A DNA stretch of 64,000 bases. Origin: Methylomonas montana (GTDB lineage Bacteria > Pseudomonadota > Gammaproteobacteria > Methylococcales > Methylomonadaceae). How positions within the stretch are numbered: position 1 is the stretch's first letter; each line of letters begins with the position of its first letter. The notes beneath the pieces are model-generated. The model made no database searches. It was not told the DNA's origin and saw nothing but the letters and a program-made list of their open reading frames with translations. Location: positions 4,526,001 to 4,590,000 of the forward strand of contig NZ_CP129884.1 in NCBI RefSeq assembly GCF_030490285.1, given 5' to 3'. Below, one piece after another: positions 29,286-37,414 of this stretch. Both the position numbers and the translations under genes were made by a program.

Positions 29286-30203
29286 ATGACTCTCTCTGTC
29301 ACCATTCTGTTGGCCGTCGCCATTGATTTCTGGCTAGGCGAGCCGCGCAACGCTTATCACCCCTTAGTGGCGTTCGGCAAATGGGCCAAAATCGTCGAAG
29401 AACGGCTGTTAAACATTGGACAATCGCCCATCTTCCAACAATTCAGCGGTTGTCTGGCGGTATTGATAGTGCTGGCACCAGGCATACTGTGCGTGTTTGC
29501 GCTTCCCGATTGGCCGGCACTGCAAATCGCTACCGATGTGCTGATTTTGTATTTCTGCATCGCCGCGCGTAGTCTGCAACAGCACGCACAGGGTATACAT
29601 CAGGCATTATTAAGCCGGGACTTGCCATTGGCCCGGCAGCAGGTCGGCAAAATCGTTAGCCGGGAAACCGGCAACATGACAGAGTCGGATGTGCGGCGGG
29701 CAGCCATCGAGTCAGTGCTGGAAAACGGTGCCGACGCCGTATTCGCGCCGCTGTTCTGGTTCGTGCTACTGGGACCGTTCGGCGCCTTGCTGTATCGTTT
29801 CAGCAATACGCTGGATGCGATGTGGGGCTACAAAAGCCAGCGTTATCTGCATTTTGGCTGGGCCGCGGCACGTTTAGACGACGTATTGAACTGGCTACCC
29901 GCTCGCTTGACTGCGCTAAGTTATGCCTTACTGGGCAACCGCGCGCAAGCGGTCAGCGCCTGGCGGACTCAAGCGCGTTTGCTGGACAGCCCCAACGCCG
30001 GTCCCGTGATGACGGCTGGCGGCGGCGCGCTGGGCTTGCAACTGGGTGGCCCGGCCCGTTATCACGGCCAACTCAAACAAAAGCCCTGGTTCGGCGGCGA
30101 ACAAATTCCGGAAAATCACGATATTGCCCGCGCCTGGATGCTGATGTACCGGACGCTGATTTTATGGATGATCGTAATCGGTCTGGGAGACGCGCTTGCT
30201 TGA
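29286..30203 (+). CDS. cbiB: Adenosylcobinamide-phosphate synthase
   Basis: A 305-residue integral membrane enzyme of the CbiB/CobD family that joins the aminopropanol arm to adenosylcobyric acid. Signatures are DFWLGEPRNAYHPLVAFGKW at the N-terminus, VSRETGNMTESDVRRAAIESVLENGADAVFAPLFW and SNTLDAMWGYKSQRYLHFGW. It is part of the B12 unit and overlaps the next gene by eight bases. Confidence 0.94.
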   Translation: MTLSVTILLAVAIDFWLGEPRNAYHPLVAFGKWAKIVEERLLNIGQSPIFQQFSGCLAVLIVLAPGILCVFALPDWPALQIATDVLILYFCIAARSLQQHAQGIHQALLSRDLPLARQQVGKIVSRETGNMTESDVRRAAIESVLENGADAVFAPLFWFVLLGPFGALLYRFSNTLDAMWGYKSQRYLHFGWAAARLDDVLNWLPARLTALSYALLGNRAQAVSAWRTQARLLDSPNAGPVMTAGGGALGLQLGGPARYHGQLKQKPWFGGEQIPENHDIARAWMLMYRTLILWMIVIGLGDALA

Positions 30204-31194
30204 ACACGGCGGACGCTTGCGGCAAGCCGCAAGCCAATACGGCATTGCTTTGTCCGACTGGTTGGATTTGTCGACCGGCATCAACCCCAACGGCTGGCCG
30301 GTGCCGGCCATTCCGGCCGAATGCTGGCAACGCCTGCCGGAAGACGACGACAGCCTGTTGCCCGCCGCCCGCGAGTATTATCAGAATGAGTCCTTGCTGG
30401 CAGTAGCCGGTTCGCAGGCGGCGATTCAAACTTTGCCGCTGCTGCGATTGAAATCCAGGGTCGGTGTGCTGCATCCGGCTTATGCGGAACATGCCGCGGG
30501 TTGGCAAAAAGCCGGTCATCAAATAATTGTCGTCGATGCCGAGCAGATAGATGCGCAGCTCGACGAGCTGGATGTGCTGATTCTGATCAACCCCAACAAT
30601 CCCACCGGTAAGCTGTGGCGTAAAAAGCAATTATTGGCTTGGCATGAAAGACTGGCGGGGCGGGGCGGTTGGTTGTTGGTTGACGAAGCCTTTATGGACG
30701 GCATGCCCGAATACAGCCTGTCGCCGCTTCCGGTGAGGCCGGGATTGATCGTGTTGCGCTCGATTGGCAAATTCTTCGGTTTGGCGGGAATACGCTGCGG
30801 TTTTGTGATCGCCGAATCGGACTTGTTGAGAAGGCTGGCCGAGCAACTGGGGCCGTGGCCCATCAGCCACCCCGGCCGTTATGTGGCAACACTGGCATTA
30901 GCTGACCGGCAATGGCAGCAAGCAACAGCCCTGTCGCTCGCAAACCAAGGCGAACGGCTAAGGAAATTGCTGAGCGATAGCGGCTGGCCGCCGACTGGCG
31001 GTTGCCATCTGTTTCAATGGCTGGAGATTGAAAACGCGGCAATCCTGCACGATCAGCTGGCCAGACAAGGCATACTCACACGCTTGTTCCAATATCCAGC
31101 CAGCCTGCGTTTCGGGTTGCCCAATGGCGAACCAGCGTGGCAACGACTGACACAGGCTTTAGCAGACTCGAAAATGACAGCACTGCGTCAATAA
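30196..31194 (+). CDS. cobD: Threonine-phosphate decarboxylase, PLP-dependent
   Basis: A 332-residue class I/II aminotransferase-fold enzyme. LDLSTGINPNGWP at the N-terminus and the lysine motif RSIGKFFGLAGIRCGF are typical of CobD/CobC, which makes aminopropanol phosphate for the cobalamin arm used by CbiB. NPNNPTGK and VDEAFMDG are the PLP-binding segments. It begins at TTG 30196 with GGGAGA five bases upstream, inside the end of cbiB. Some histidinol-phosphate aminotransferases look similar, but the neighbour makes this call firm. Confidence 0.92.
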   Translation: MLEHGGRLRQAASQYGIALSDWLDLSTGINPNGWPVPAIPAECWQRLPEDDDSLLPAAREYYQNESLLAVAGSQAAIQTLPLLRLKSRVGVLHPAYAEHAAGWQKAGHQIIVVDAEQIDAQLDELDVLILINPNNPTGKLWRKKQLLAWHERLAGRGGWLLVDEAFMDGMPEYSLSPLPVRPGLIVLRSIGKFFGLAGIRCGFVIAESDLLRRLAEQLGPWPISHPGRYVATLALADRQWQQATALSLANQGERLRKLLSDSGWPPTGGCHLFQWLEIENAAILHDQLARQGILTRLFQYPASLRFGLPNGEPAWQRLTQALADSKMTALRQ

Positions 31195-31198
31195 TCGT

Positions 31199-31993
31199 TT
31201 AAAACAGCTTGTCCAGAATCGACATCACAATCTCCACCGCAATTAGCCAGATGATGATCCACTCCAGTGTTGAAGAGTGCTGGTGTTTCTGTTCGTCGGC
31301 CAGCATTTCCAGTAGCTCGTGAATGGTTTCCAGCTTTTTCGATAGCACGTCGGTGCGCTGCTGAATTTCCAGGTAATTGGCGGCCATCGAGTAAATATGC
31401 TGATACTCAGGATGTTCCCAGAAAAATTCCGGCGTATCCAGCAAGTCGTAATTCAGAATGATGTCGCTCTTGGTCAGGAACAACTGGCCGCGAATCATCG
31501 CCATGGTTTTGCGGTTCAGCTTGATCTTGCCTTCCCGCGCCAGCGACTGCGGCAAATGGCTGGTGGCACGGATGGTGTCGATGGCATGGCCTTCGAACGC
31601 CGCCAGCTTGATCGATTGCGCCATCGCGTGCGACAGCGCCAGCAGCACTTTGAAATCGGCGGACTGCAATTCGATATGATCGTGTTGAATCCGGTCCTGC
31701 TCGCAGCCTACTTCATAGCTGAAATTATCTTCCTGCGGTTCGGCGTCGGGTTTGATCGCGTAATCCAGCAATAAATCCTGCAAGGAACGGCGGTCGTCCA
31801 GATTGAGGTTCCAGCACACCATCACGCCATAGGCAAATACGATGGCACAGCCGGTTTTGTAATCGATCACCAAGGCGTTTCTAAACAATTGCGCGCGGGT
31901 GGTGTCGAGCAGTTTTTCCCTTAGTTGCGTGAATTCGAACGACTGTGCCAGGCACACCGTCAGGCAGCGTTTAATGGGTCTGTCGTCTGTCAT
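31199..31993 (-). CDS. RMD1/YagE-type DUF155 protein
   Basis: A 264-residue protein of the DUF155 family, which includes yeast Rmd1 and Sif2. The middle has DNFSYEVG and LALSHAMAQSIKLAAFE; the C-terminus has FFWEHPEYQHIYSMAANYLEIQQRTDVLSKKLETIHELLEML-type heptads and ends in one membrane helix (LEWIIIWLIAVEIVMSIL). It is likely a tail-anchored membrane protein. The biochemical role in bacteria is unknown. It converges with cobD with four bases between the stops. Confidence 0.85.
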   Translation of the reverse strand: MTDDRPIKRCLTVCLAQSFEFTQLREKLLDTTRAQLFRNALVIDYKTGCAIVFAYGVMVCWNLNLDDRRSLQDLLLDYAIKPDAEPQEDNFSYEVGCEQDRIQHDHIELQSADFKVLLALSHAMAQSIKLAAFEGHAIDTIRATSHLPQSLAREGKIKLNRKTMAMIRGQLFLTKSDIILNYDLLDTPEFFWEHPEYQHIYSMAANYLEIQQRTDVLSKKLETIHELLEMLADEQKHQHSSTLEWIIIWLIAVEIVMSILDKLF

Positions 31994-32100
31994 ATCCGGG
32001 TTTTCTCAAGTCAGTTTAGGCATTACTTTGTAACACCGACGCGGCAAAACGGTTAAAATAGCCGCTTAATCCATCTACTGAAAGCTTATTGCTGAGTGTC

Positions 32101-33180
32101 ATGCCAACTAACTATAACACCGATGATTTAAGAATTTGTGAAACCAAGGATGTGGTAGCGCCGATTCAGGTTCACGAAGAAATCCCGATGACCGAGCAGG
32201 CCGCCGACACCATTTTGCATGCGCGGGCGGCGATTCACAACATTCTTGCCGGTGCCGACGACAGATTGCTGGTGATTATCGGTCCTTGCTCGATCCACGA
32301 TCCGGCGGCGGCGGTCGAATACGCCAGACGCTTGAAAGGCATGATGGATGAGCTAAAAGACGATCTGGTAATCGTGATGCGGGTCTACTTCGAAAAACCG
32401 CGCACCACGGTAGGCTGGAAAGGCTTGATCAACGATCCGGACCTCAACTCCAGCTTCAACATCAACAAAGGCCTGCGCATGGCTCGGCAGTTGTTATCGG
32501 ATGTCAATAATCTCGGTGTACCGGCCGCCACCGAATATCTGGACTTGATCACCCCGCAATATGTGTCCGATTTGATCTCCTGGGGCGCGATCGGCGCCCG
32601 CACCACCGAGAGCCAAGTGCATCGGGAATTGGCGTCCGGCTTATCCTGCCCGGTAGGCTTCAAAAACGCCACCGACGGCGGTATCAAAATCGCCATCGAC
32701 GCAATCAATGCCGCGATGAGTCCGCATCACTTTTTGTCGCTGACCAAGGAAGGCCGCTCGGCGATTTTCTCGACGCGCGGCAACGAAGATGCCCACATCA
32801 TCCTGCGCGGCGGCAACAATCGGCCTAACTACGACGAAGTCAGCGTCGACCAGGTGGCCGAAGGCCTGCAACAAGCCGGTTTACGCCCCAACATCATGAT
32901 CGACTTTAGCCATGCCAATTGCTCGAAAAAATACGAGCGGCAAATGCTGGTCGCCCAAGACGTGGCGGGACAAATTCGCCAGGGCGACACCCGTATCATC
33001 GGGACAATGGTGGAAAGCCATCTGGTGGCCGGCCGCCAGGATGTCGAGGACGGCAAGCCGCTGGTATTCGGCCAAAGTATCACCGATCCCTGTTTGGGTT
33101 GGGATGACAGCGCCGAACTGTTACATCATTTGGCCGGGGCCGTGCAGCGCCGCCGCGCCGCGACAACACACAAGGTTTAA
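32101..33180 (+). CDS. aroG: 3-deoxy-7-phosphoheptulonate (DAHP) synthase, class I
   Basis: A 359-residue enzyme condensing phosphoenolpyruvate and erythrose 4-phosphate, the entry to the shikimate pathway. It closely follows the E. coli AroG/AroF/AroH type: VIIGPCSIHDP, RVYFEKPRTTVGWKGLINDP, GARTTESQVHRELASGLS and MIDFSHANCSKK, with metal-binding Cys, His, Glu and Asp. ATG at 32101 was chosen; a TTG at 32089 is upstream. Which amino acid inhibits it cannot be read safely. The ThiSG gene follows after three bases. Confidence 0.92.
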   Translation: MPTNYNTDDLRICETKDVVAPIQVHEEIPMTEQAADTILHARAAIHNILAGADDRLLVIIGPCSIHDPAAAVEYARRLKGMMDELKDDLVIVMRVYFEKPRTTVGWKGLINDPDLNSSFNINKGLRMARQLLSDVNNLGVPAATEYLDLITPQYVSDLISWGAIGARTTESQVHRELASGLSCPVGFKNATDGGIKIAIDAINAAMSPHHFLSLTKEGRSAIFSTRGNEDAHIILRGGNNRPNYDEVSVDQVAEGLQQAGLRPNIMIDFSHANCSKKYERQMLVAQDVAGQIRQGDTRIIGTMVESHLVAGRQDVEDGKPLVFGQSITDPCLGWDDSAELLHHLAGAVQRRRAATTHKV

Positions 33181-33183
33181 AGC

Positions 33184-34161
33184 ATGAAAATACAGGTCAA
33201 TGGCGATCATCGCGAATACGGTGATCATGTCACCGTCGCCGACGTAATTGCCGATTTGGGTCTGACAGGCAAACGCATCGCCGTCGAATTGAACAAGGAA
33301 ATCCTGCCCTACACCCAACATACCAGCCAACGCTTGCAGAACGACGACCGCCTGGAAATCGTCCAGGCCATCGGCGGCGGTCAGGACGATTACTTCACGC
33401 TGGCCGGCAAGCAATACCGCTCGCGGCTGCTGGTCGGCACCGGCAAATACAAGGATCTGGAAGAAACCCGCCTGGCCACCGAAGCCAGCGGCGCGGAAAT
33501 CGTCACGGTGGCGATCCGCCGCACCAATATCGGCCAGAATCCCGGTGAACCCAACTTGCTGGATGTGATCTCGCCGGACAAATACACCATCCTGCCCAAT
33601 ACCGCCGGCTGTTACACCGCCGAAGATGCGGTGCGCACCTGCCGTCTGGCCCGCGAACTGCTGGGCGGCCACAAGCTGGTCAAACTGGAAGTACTGGCCG
33701 ATCAACTGACTTTGTTCCCGGATGTTGCCGAAACCTACGTGGCCGCCGAACAGTTGGTCAAAGACGGCTTCGATGTGATGGTTTATACCAACGACGACCC
33801 TATCGCCGCCAAGCGTCTGGAAGAGATCGGCTGCGTCGCGGTGATGCCGTTGGCCGCGCCGATAGGTTCCGGCTTGGGTATTCGCAACCCGTATAACATC
33901 CTGACCATCGTCGAAAACGCCAAGGTGCCTATCCTGGTCGATGCCGGCGTCGGCACCGCGTCCGATGCAGCCATCGCGATGGAACTGGGCTGCGACGGCG
34001 TGTTGATGAACACCGCGATCGCCGCCGCCAAAAATCCGGTGCTGATGGCCTCGGCAATGAAAAAAGGCATCGAAGCCGGCCGCGAAGCCTTCCTGGCAGG
34101 CCGGATGCCGCGCAAACGTTTTGCTTCGGCGTCTTCGCCGATTGATGGGTTGTTTTTGTAA
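33184..34161 (+). CDS. thiSG: Fused ThiS sulfur carrier and ThiG thiazole synthase
   Basis: A single 325-residue protein. Residues 1-67 are a ThiS beta-grasp domain ([13 protein letters not shown]...[11 protein letters not shown]) whose GlyGly tail is at 64-66. It runs straight into a full ThiG barrel ([47 protein letters not shown] with the active-site Lys, [22 protein letters not shown]). ThiG builds the thiazole phosphate of thiamine using ThiS thiocarboxylate and dehydroglycine. The fusion leaves the ThiS C-terminus internal, so some processing or an altered mechanism seems required. Such bifunctional fusions are known in annotation. Confidence 0.93.
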   Translation: MKIQVNGDHREYGDHVTVADVIADLGLTGKRIAVELNKEILPYTQHTSQRLQNDDRLEIVQAIGGGQDDYFTLAGKQYRSRLLVGTGKYKDLEETRLATEASGAEIVTVAIRRTNIGQNPGEPNLLDVISPDKYTILPNTAGCYTAEDAVRTCRLARELLGGHKLVKLEVLADQLTLFPDVAETYVAAEQLVKDGFDVMVYTNDDPIAAKRLEEIGCVAVMPLAAPIGSGLGIRNPYNILTIVENAKVPILVDAGVGTASDAAIAMELGCDGVLMNTAIAAAKNPVLMASAMKKGIEAGREAFLAGRMPRKRFASASSPIDGLFL

Positions 34162-34178
34162 GTCTATAGCAAGAGAAC

Positions 34179-34209
34179 GTTGGGTTAACCCGATAGAGCG
34201 TAACCCAAC
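34179..34209. repeat. GTTGGGTTA/TAACCCAAC inverted repeat
   Basis: Nine-base perfect arms around a 13-base loop lie just downstream of thiSG; a related degenerate motif (GGTTACGCTCCGCCAACCC) follows at about 34232-34250. This looks like a dispersed intergenic repeat and marks the left edge of the inserted accessory block. Confidence 0.55.
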
Positions 34210-34268
34210 AAATCGAAAACAAAGATGTCCGGTTACGCTCCGCCAACCCGACCAACTGAACTCGTTCA

Positions 34269-34457
34269 ATGAAGGTCAGCGACATATTGAACAGATTACA
34301 ATCTGACGGTTGGGTTTTGGTTGCCACCCGTGGTAGCCATCGTCAGTTTAAACATCCCAGTAAAAATGGTCGTGTTACCGTCGCTGGAAAACCCAGCGAT
34401 GACTTGGCGCCTGGAACGTTAAACAGTATTCTCAAGCAAGCAGGTCTAAAGGAGTAA
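34269..34457 (+). CDS. hicA: HicA mRNA-interferase toxin
   Basis: A 62-residue double-stranded-RNA-binding-like toxin. SDILNRLQSDGWVLVATRGSH contains the catalytic His of HicA (RGSHRQFKHP), followed by VTVAGKPSDDLAPGTLNSILKQAGL. It should cleave mRNA when free. It is intact and is followed by hicB after four bases, the usual toxin-first order. Confidence 0.93.
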   Translation: MKVSDILNRLQSDGWVLVATRGSHRQFKHPSKNGRVTVAGKPSDDLAPGTLNSILKQAGLKE

Positions 34458-34461
34458 AACC

Positions 34462-34674
34462 ATGCGTTACGCCGTTGTGGTTGAAAAAGTCGAGCAGAAC
34501 TATTCGGCATATGTTCCCGATTTACCGGGTTGCATTGCTACCGGACAGAGTATCGAAGACGTTGAACATGAAATTCGATTGGCGATCGCATTTCATATCG
34601 AAGGGCTTAGGGAAGACGGTTTACCGATTCCCCCGCCGACCAGTATTGTCGAGTATCTCGAAGTTGCCGCCTAA
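34462..34674 (+). CDS. hicB: HicB antitoxin
   Basis: A 70-residue HicB domain: YSAYVPDLPGCIATGQSIEDV and EIRLAIAFHIEGLREDGLPIPPPTS. It binds HicA and blocks it. This is the short form without an obvious DNA-binding tail, so autoregulation would need another feature. GGAG precedes the start. Confidence 0.92.
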   Translation: MRYAVVVEKVEQNYSAYVPDLPGCIATGQSIEDVEHEIRLAIAFHIEGLREDGLPIPPPTSIVEYLEVAA

Positions 34675-34685
34675 TCAAGGTTTTC

Positions 34686-34886
34686 ATGTCCGATAATCAT
34701 CCCGACATAAAAGATGAAATAATCTGCTATTGCAGCGGCACCACCACGCAGCAAATCAAAGCCTTGTTAGCCGACGGCATCCTCGATCCGGAAAGAATCT
34801 CCCGCATTACCGGCGCCGCGTCCGGTTGCGGCGGCTGCGAGTTCGAATTTCAGCAACTAGTGTCCGAGCATCGTCAAAACGCTTAA
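34686..34886 (+). CDS. BFD-like [2Fe-2S] protein
   Basis: A 66-residue protein with the BFD fold pattern: IICYCSGTTTQQIKALL near the N-terminus and TGAASGCGGCEFEF near the C-terminus, giving four cysteines (C-x-C and C-x2-C) for a 2Fe-2S cluster. BFD domains pass electrons in iron release or act in reductases. Its partner is unknown. It lies 11 bases after hicB and four bases before the next gene. Confidence 0.82.
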   Translation: MSDNHPDIKDEIICYCSGTTTQQIKALLADGILDPERISRITGAASGCGGCEFEFQQLVSEHRQNA

Positions 34887-34890
34887 ACAG

Positions 34891-35211
34891 ATGGCCTGCT
34901 GCGACGATCCCACCGAACCGAAAAAACTCGACCGCCGGGAGTTGATCCGCTTGCAAGAACAGTATGGCGAGTTAGTCCGCGATCTGTTGACCGACGACCC
35001 GGAGAAGGTGATCCTCAAACTATTGAACGACGCCAGCGGCTATCTGACGGAACTGGCGGCGCTAAACGCTCACCACGCTTCGGTAAGGCTGCGAGCCATT
35101 GCCTTGTTGGAGAAACCCAGTATGTCGATATTGCAACGAATCGTCGAAAAGGAACCGGATTCGGAGTTTGGGTTGGCGGCGAAGTCGAGGTTGGAGCAGA
35201 TTGGTAATTGA
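34891..35211 (+). CDS. Small alpha-helical protein, unknown
   Basis: A 106-residue, mostly helical protein. It opens MACCDDPTEPKK with a Cys-Cys pair, then has long charged helices (LIRLQEQYGELVRDLL, SVRLRAIALLEKPSMSILQRIVEKEP), somewhat like a HEAT-type repeat. Four bases separate it from the BFD-like gene, so the two may work together. No family recognised. Confidence 0.6.
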   Translation: MACCDDPTEPKKLDRRELIRLQEQYGELVRDLLTDDPEKVILKLLNDASGYLTELAALNAHHASVRLRAIALLEKPSMSILQRIVEKEPDSEFGLAAKSRLEQIGN

Positions 35212-35447
35212 TGCCGAGTGTGAAAATCACTTATTTTGAAGATACGGACACTTTGTACATCGAATTCCGCAAGGCCGAAATTTTGGAAACGGTTGATTAT
35301 GATGACAACACTTTGATAGACGTTAATGTGGCGGGCCGCGTCTGTGGAATTACCGTAGAACACGCCAAACAACGTGTCGATCTTTCGGGATTTTCATCTA
35401 AGCAAATTAGTAGGCTGGCGACAGAGCCCCATTCATCAGGGCTGTAA
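35211..35447 (+). CDS. DUF2283 family protein
   Basis: A 78-residue protein with the DUF2283 pattern ITYFEDTDTLYIEFRKAEI...DVNVAGRVCGITVEHAK. Small DUF2283 proteins often sit near toxin-antitoxin or accessory genes and have no known activity. I chose the ATG at 35211, which overlaps the previous stop by one base. Confidence 0.78.
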   Translation: MPSVKITYFEDTDTLYIEFRKAEILETVDYDDNTLIDVNVAGRVCGITVEHAKQRVDLSGFSSKQISRLATEPHSSGL

Positions 35448-35504
35448 TGCTTGGGGAAAAACGATCCATTGTTTGCAAGGTAACAATTACAAGGAAGGTC
35501 CATC

Positions 35505-36584
35505 TTGAACCGCTCACATTATATTAACTATATAACGGACAAACTTAACTCCCTTGCCAGTCGCATTGAATTGCAAGGAAGTTTGAATCTTCTCAATGAC
35601 CATATTCATGCAGAGATATTCTACAGAGATTTTTTTAACCTGCTATTTGGTTGGAGCCTGGAAAAAACTGATAACAGCAATGAGCCAGGCATCGATCTTA
35701 TTGATAAAAGAAATCGTATTGTTGTGTCTGTGTCATCCACGGCCAGTAGAGAAAAAGTTGAGAATTCTTTAACTAAGACCAATTCAAGTTATAAAGATTA
35801 TTCTTTCAAGTTTATTTCCATTTCTAAAGACGCTGACAATCTCAGAAGCAAAGCCTATTCAAACCCTCATAATCTAATATTTTCTCCTTCTGAAGATATT
35901 TTTGATACTAAAAAACTCTTAAAGAAAATTTGTGAATTGGAAATTAATTTGCAAAAAGAAGTTTACGAGTTTCTAGAAAGAGAACTTGGCAATCAAACCA
36001 GACCAGAACAATCGAAACCAATTGAGCGTTTAACCGGCTACCTTCAAGATATTGATGGCTGGAGAGAGGTGGAAAATGAGCAGAGCTCAATCTTTCACTA
36101 CGAGCAGCACCCAGAATTCACGATTTCTGAAAATGATGATTACTATAAAGACTATGAAGAACCATGGGTTTATCCGTTTCTCGATAATAAATTCTCGGCT
36201 CAATTAGAATATTTCATCAAATATCAAGGCACTACTTTGGATAAGGTTTATCTTGTTCGCTGCGATAATGGATTTTTAACTGCTCAACCCAGATGGTGGC
36301 TTAATGACTCAGGACAGAATTACTTCTATAAATACTATTTTATAAAAAACTCAGTCGAATATCTGACAGGGCGTATGATTAATGCGTTGGCCGGCTCTTC
36401 AAATTGCAGGAATCCATCAATCCACGACGAATTGACATTATTTGATTCTGAAACAGAGGCGCGTCAACTAATTGATGCTGATTTTGCTGCTGGGATGCAC
36501 CAGTATATTTACTATAGTTTTGACAAAGAAACTCGAAAGTATTCGCGAATCGAGCGAGGAATTGTGAGTTCAATATGGAATTGA
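35505..36584 (+). CDS. SMEK-domain protein, possible defence nuclease
   Basis: A 359-residue protein. The first 150 residues match the SMEK domain: HAEIFYRDFFNLLFGWSLEK, then EPGIDLIDKRNRIVVSVSST. This resembles a PD-(D/E)xK-type core, with Asp in GIDLID and the strand that usually carries Gln (xQVSS), here changed to VSVSS. The remaining 200 residues have no clear homology. The start is TTG at 35505 with AAGGAAGG six bases upstream. The gene is visibly more AT-rich than all its neighbours and uses codons such as AAA, AAT and ATT heavily, a sign of recent transfer. SMEK proteins are suspected phage-defence or NLR-like components; function here is unproven. Confidence 0.7.
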   Translation: MNRSHYINYITDKLNSLASRIELQGSLNLLNDHIHAEIFYRDFFNLLFGWSLEKTDNSNEPGIDLIDKRNRIVVSVSSTASREKVENSLTKTNSSYKDYSFKFISISKDADNLRSKAYSNPHNLIFSPSEDIFDTKKLLKKICELEINLQKEVYEFLERELGNQTRPEQSKPIERLTGYLQDIDGWREVENEQSSIFHYEQHPEFTISENDDYYKDYEEPWVYPFLDNKFSAQLEYFIKYQGTTLDKVYLVRCDNGFLTAQPRWWLNDSGQNYFYKYYFIKNSVEYLTGRMINALAGSSNCRNPSIHDELTLFDSETEARQLIDADFAAGMHQYIYYSFDKETRKYSRIERGIVSSIWN

Positions 36585-36651
36585 TTCGTGTGGACTTAAT
36601 TATCATCCACATTCAACCTACGTTTTAACCAGCCAATCATAGCTATCCTCC

Positions 36652-37341
36652 ATGACCGAACCCCAAAAAATCGACCCCGCCCGCATCAAAAGCTTCATCC
36701 GCCGCCAAGGCCGCGCGACTGCAGGCCAAAAGCAGGCACTGGAAAGCCATTGGGATAAATATTGCCTATCCCCGCAGGCGAATTTTGATGCCGAGCAAGC
36801 CTTTGGTCGGCAAGCGCCTTTGATCGTCGAAATCGGTTTCGGCAACGGCGACAGTCTGGCGGCGATGGCGGAAGCCAATCCGGATTTGAATTATTTAGGT
36901 ATCGAAGTGCATCGGCCCGGCGTCGGCCATTTGATGATGTTGCTGGAACAGCGCGGCATTAACAACGTGCGGATTTATCATCACGACGCCATCGAGATTC
37001 TGGAACAAAAAATCGCCGACCATAGCCTGGCCGGCGTGCATCTGTTCTTCCCCGATCCCTGGCAAAAGCGCCGCCATCACAAGCGCCGCATCGTCCGTTC
37101 CAGTTTCGTGGAATTGCTGAACAAGAAATTGCTGGCCAGCGGCTATTTTCATGCCGCTACCGATTGGGAGCATTACGCCAAGGATATGCTGGGGATTTTG
37201 TCGGCCGGCACCGGTTTGCAAAACAGCAGCCCCAGCGGAGATTTTTGCGAGCGGCCGATTTATCGGCCCTTAACCAAGTTCGAAAATCGCGGCCTGGGTT
37301 TGGGGCACGGGGTTTGGGATTTGATTTTTCGCAAGGTTTAA
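36652..37341 (+). CDS. trmB: tRNA (guanine-N7-)-methyltransferase
   Basis: A 229-residue SAM-dependent enzyme that methylates G46 of tRNA. LIVEIGFGNGDSLAAMAEANPDLNYLGIEVHRPGVG is the SAM-binding region, VHLFFPDPWQKRRHHKRRIV the TrmB signature, and HAATDWEHYAKDML follows. In other gammaproteobacteria (for example Pseudomonas) trmB directly follows thiS-thiG. Here about 2.5 kb of accessory genes lie between. Confidence 0.95.
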   Translation: MTEPQKIDPARIKSFIRRQGRATAGQKQALESHWDKYCLSPQANFDAEQAFGRQAPLIVEIGFGNGDSLAAMAEANPDLNYLGIEVHRPGVGHLMMLLEQRGINNVRIYHHDAIEILEQKIADHSLAGVHLFFPDPWQKRRHHKRRIVRSSFVELLNKKLLASGYFHAATDWEHYAKDMLGILSAGTGLQNSSPSGDFCERPIYRPLTKFENRGLGLGHGVWDLIFRKV

Positions 37342-37370
37342 ACCGGTCGAGACGCGATAAGCCGTTCGCC

Positions 37371-37402
37371 GAGCGGAGCCGAAACAATTGCCGGCTCCGC
37401 TC
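37371..37402. terminator. Hairpin between trmB and the DUF2058 gene
   Basis: GAGCGGAGCCG and CGGCTCCGCTC form a perfect 11-base stem with a 10-base loop in the 73-base gap between two convergent stops. No clear T-run on either side, so it may be a repeat as well as a terminator. Confidence 0.55.
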
Positions 37403-37414
37403 AACCGGCGGTCT

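Noticed and set aside
33121-34269. 382-codon open frame on the minus strand across thiSG
   Set aside because: Opposite a clear thiS-thiG fusion and low in family features; a shadow frame.
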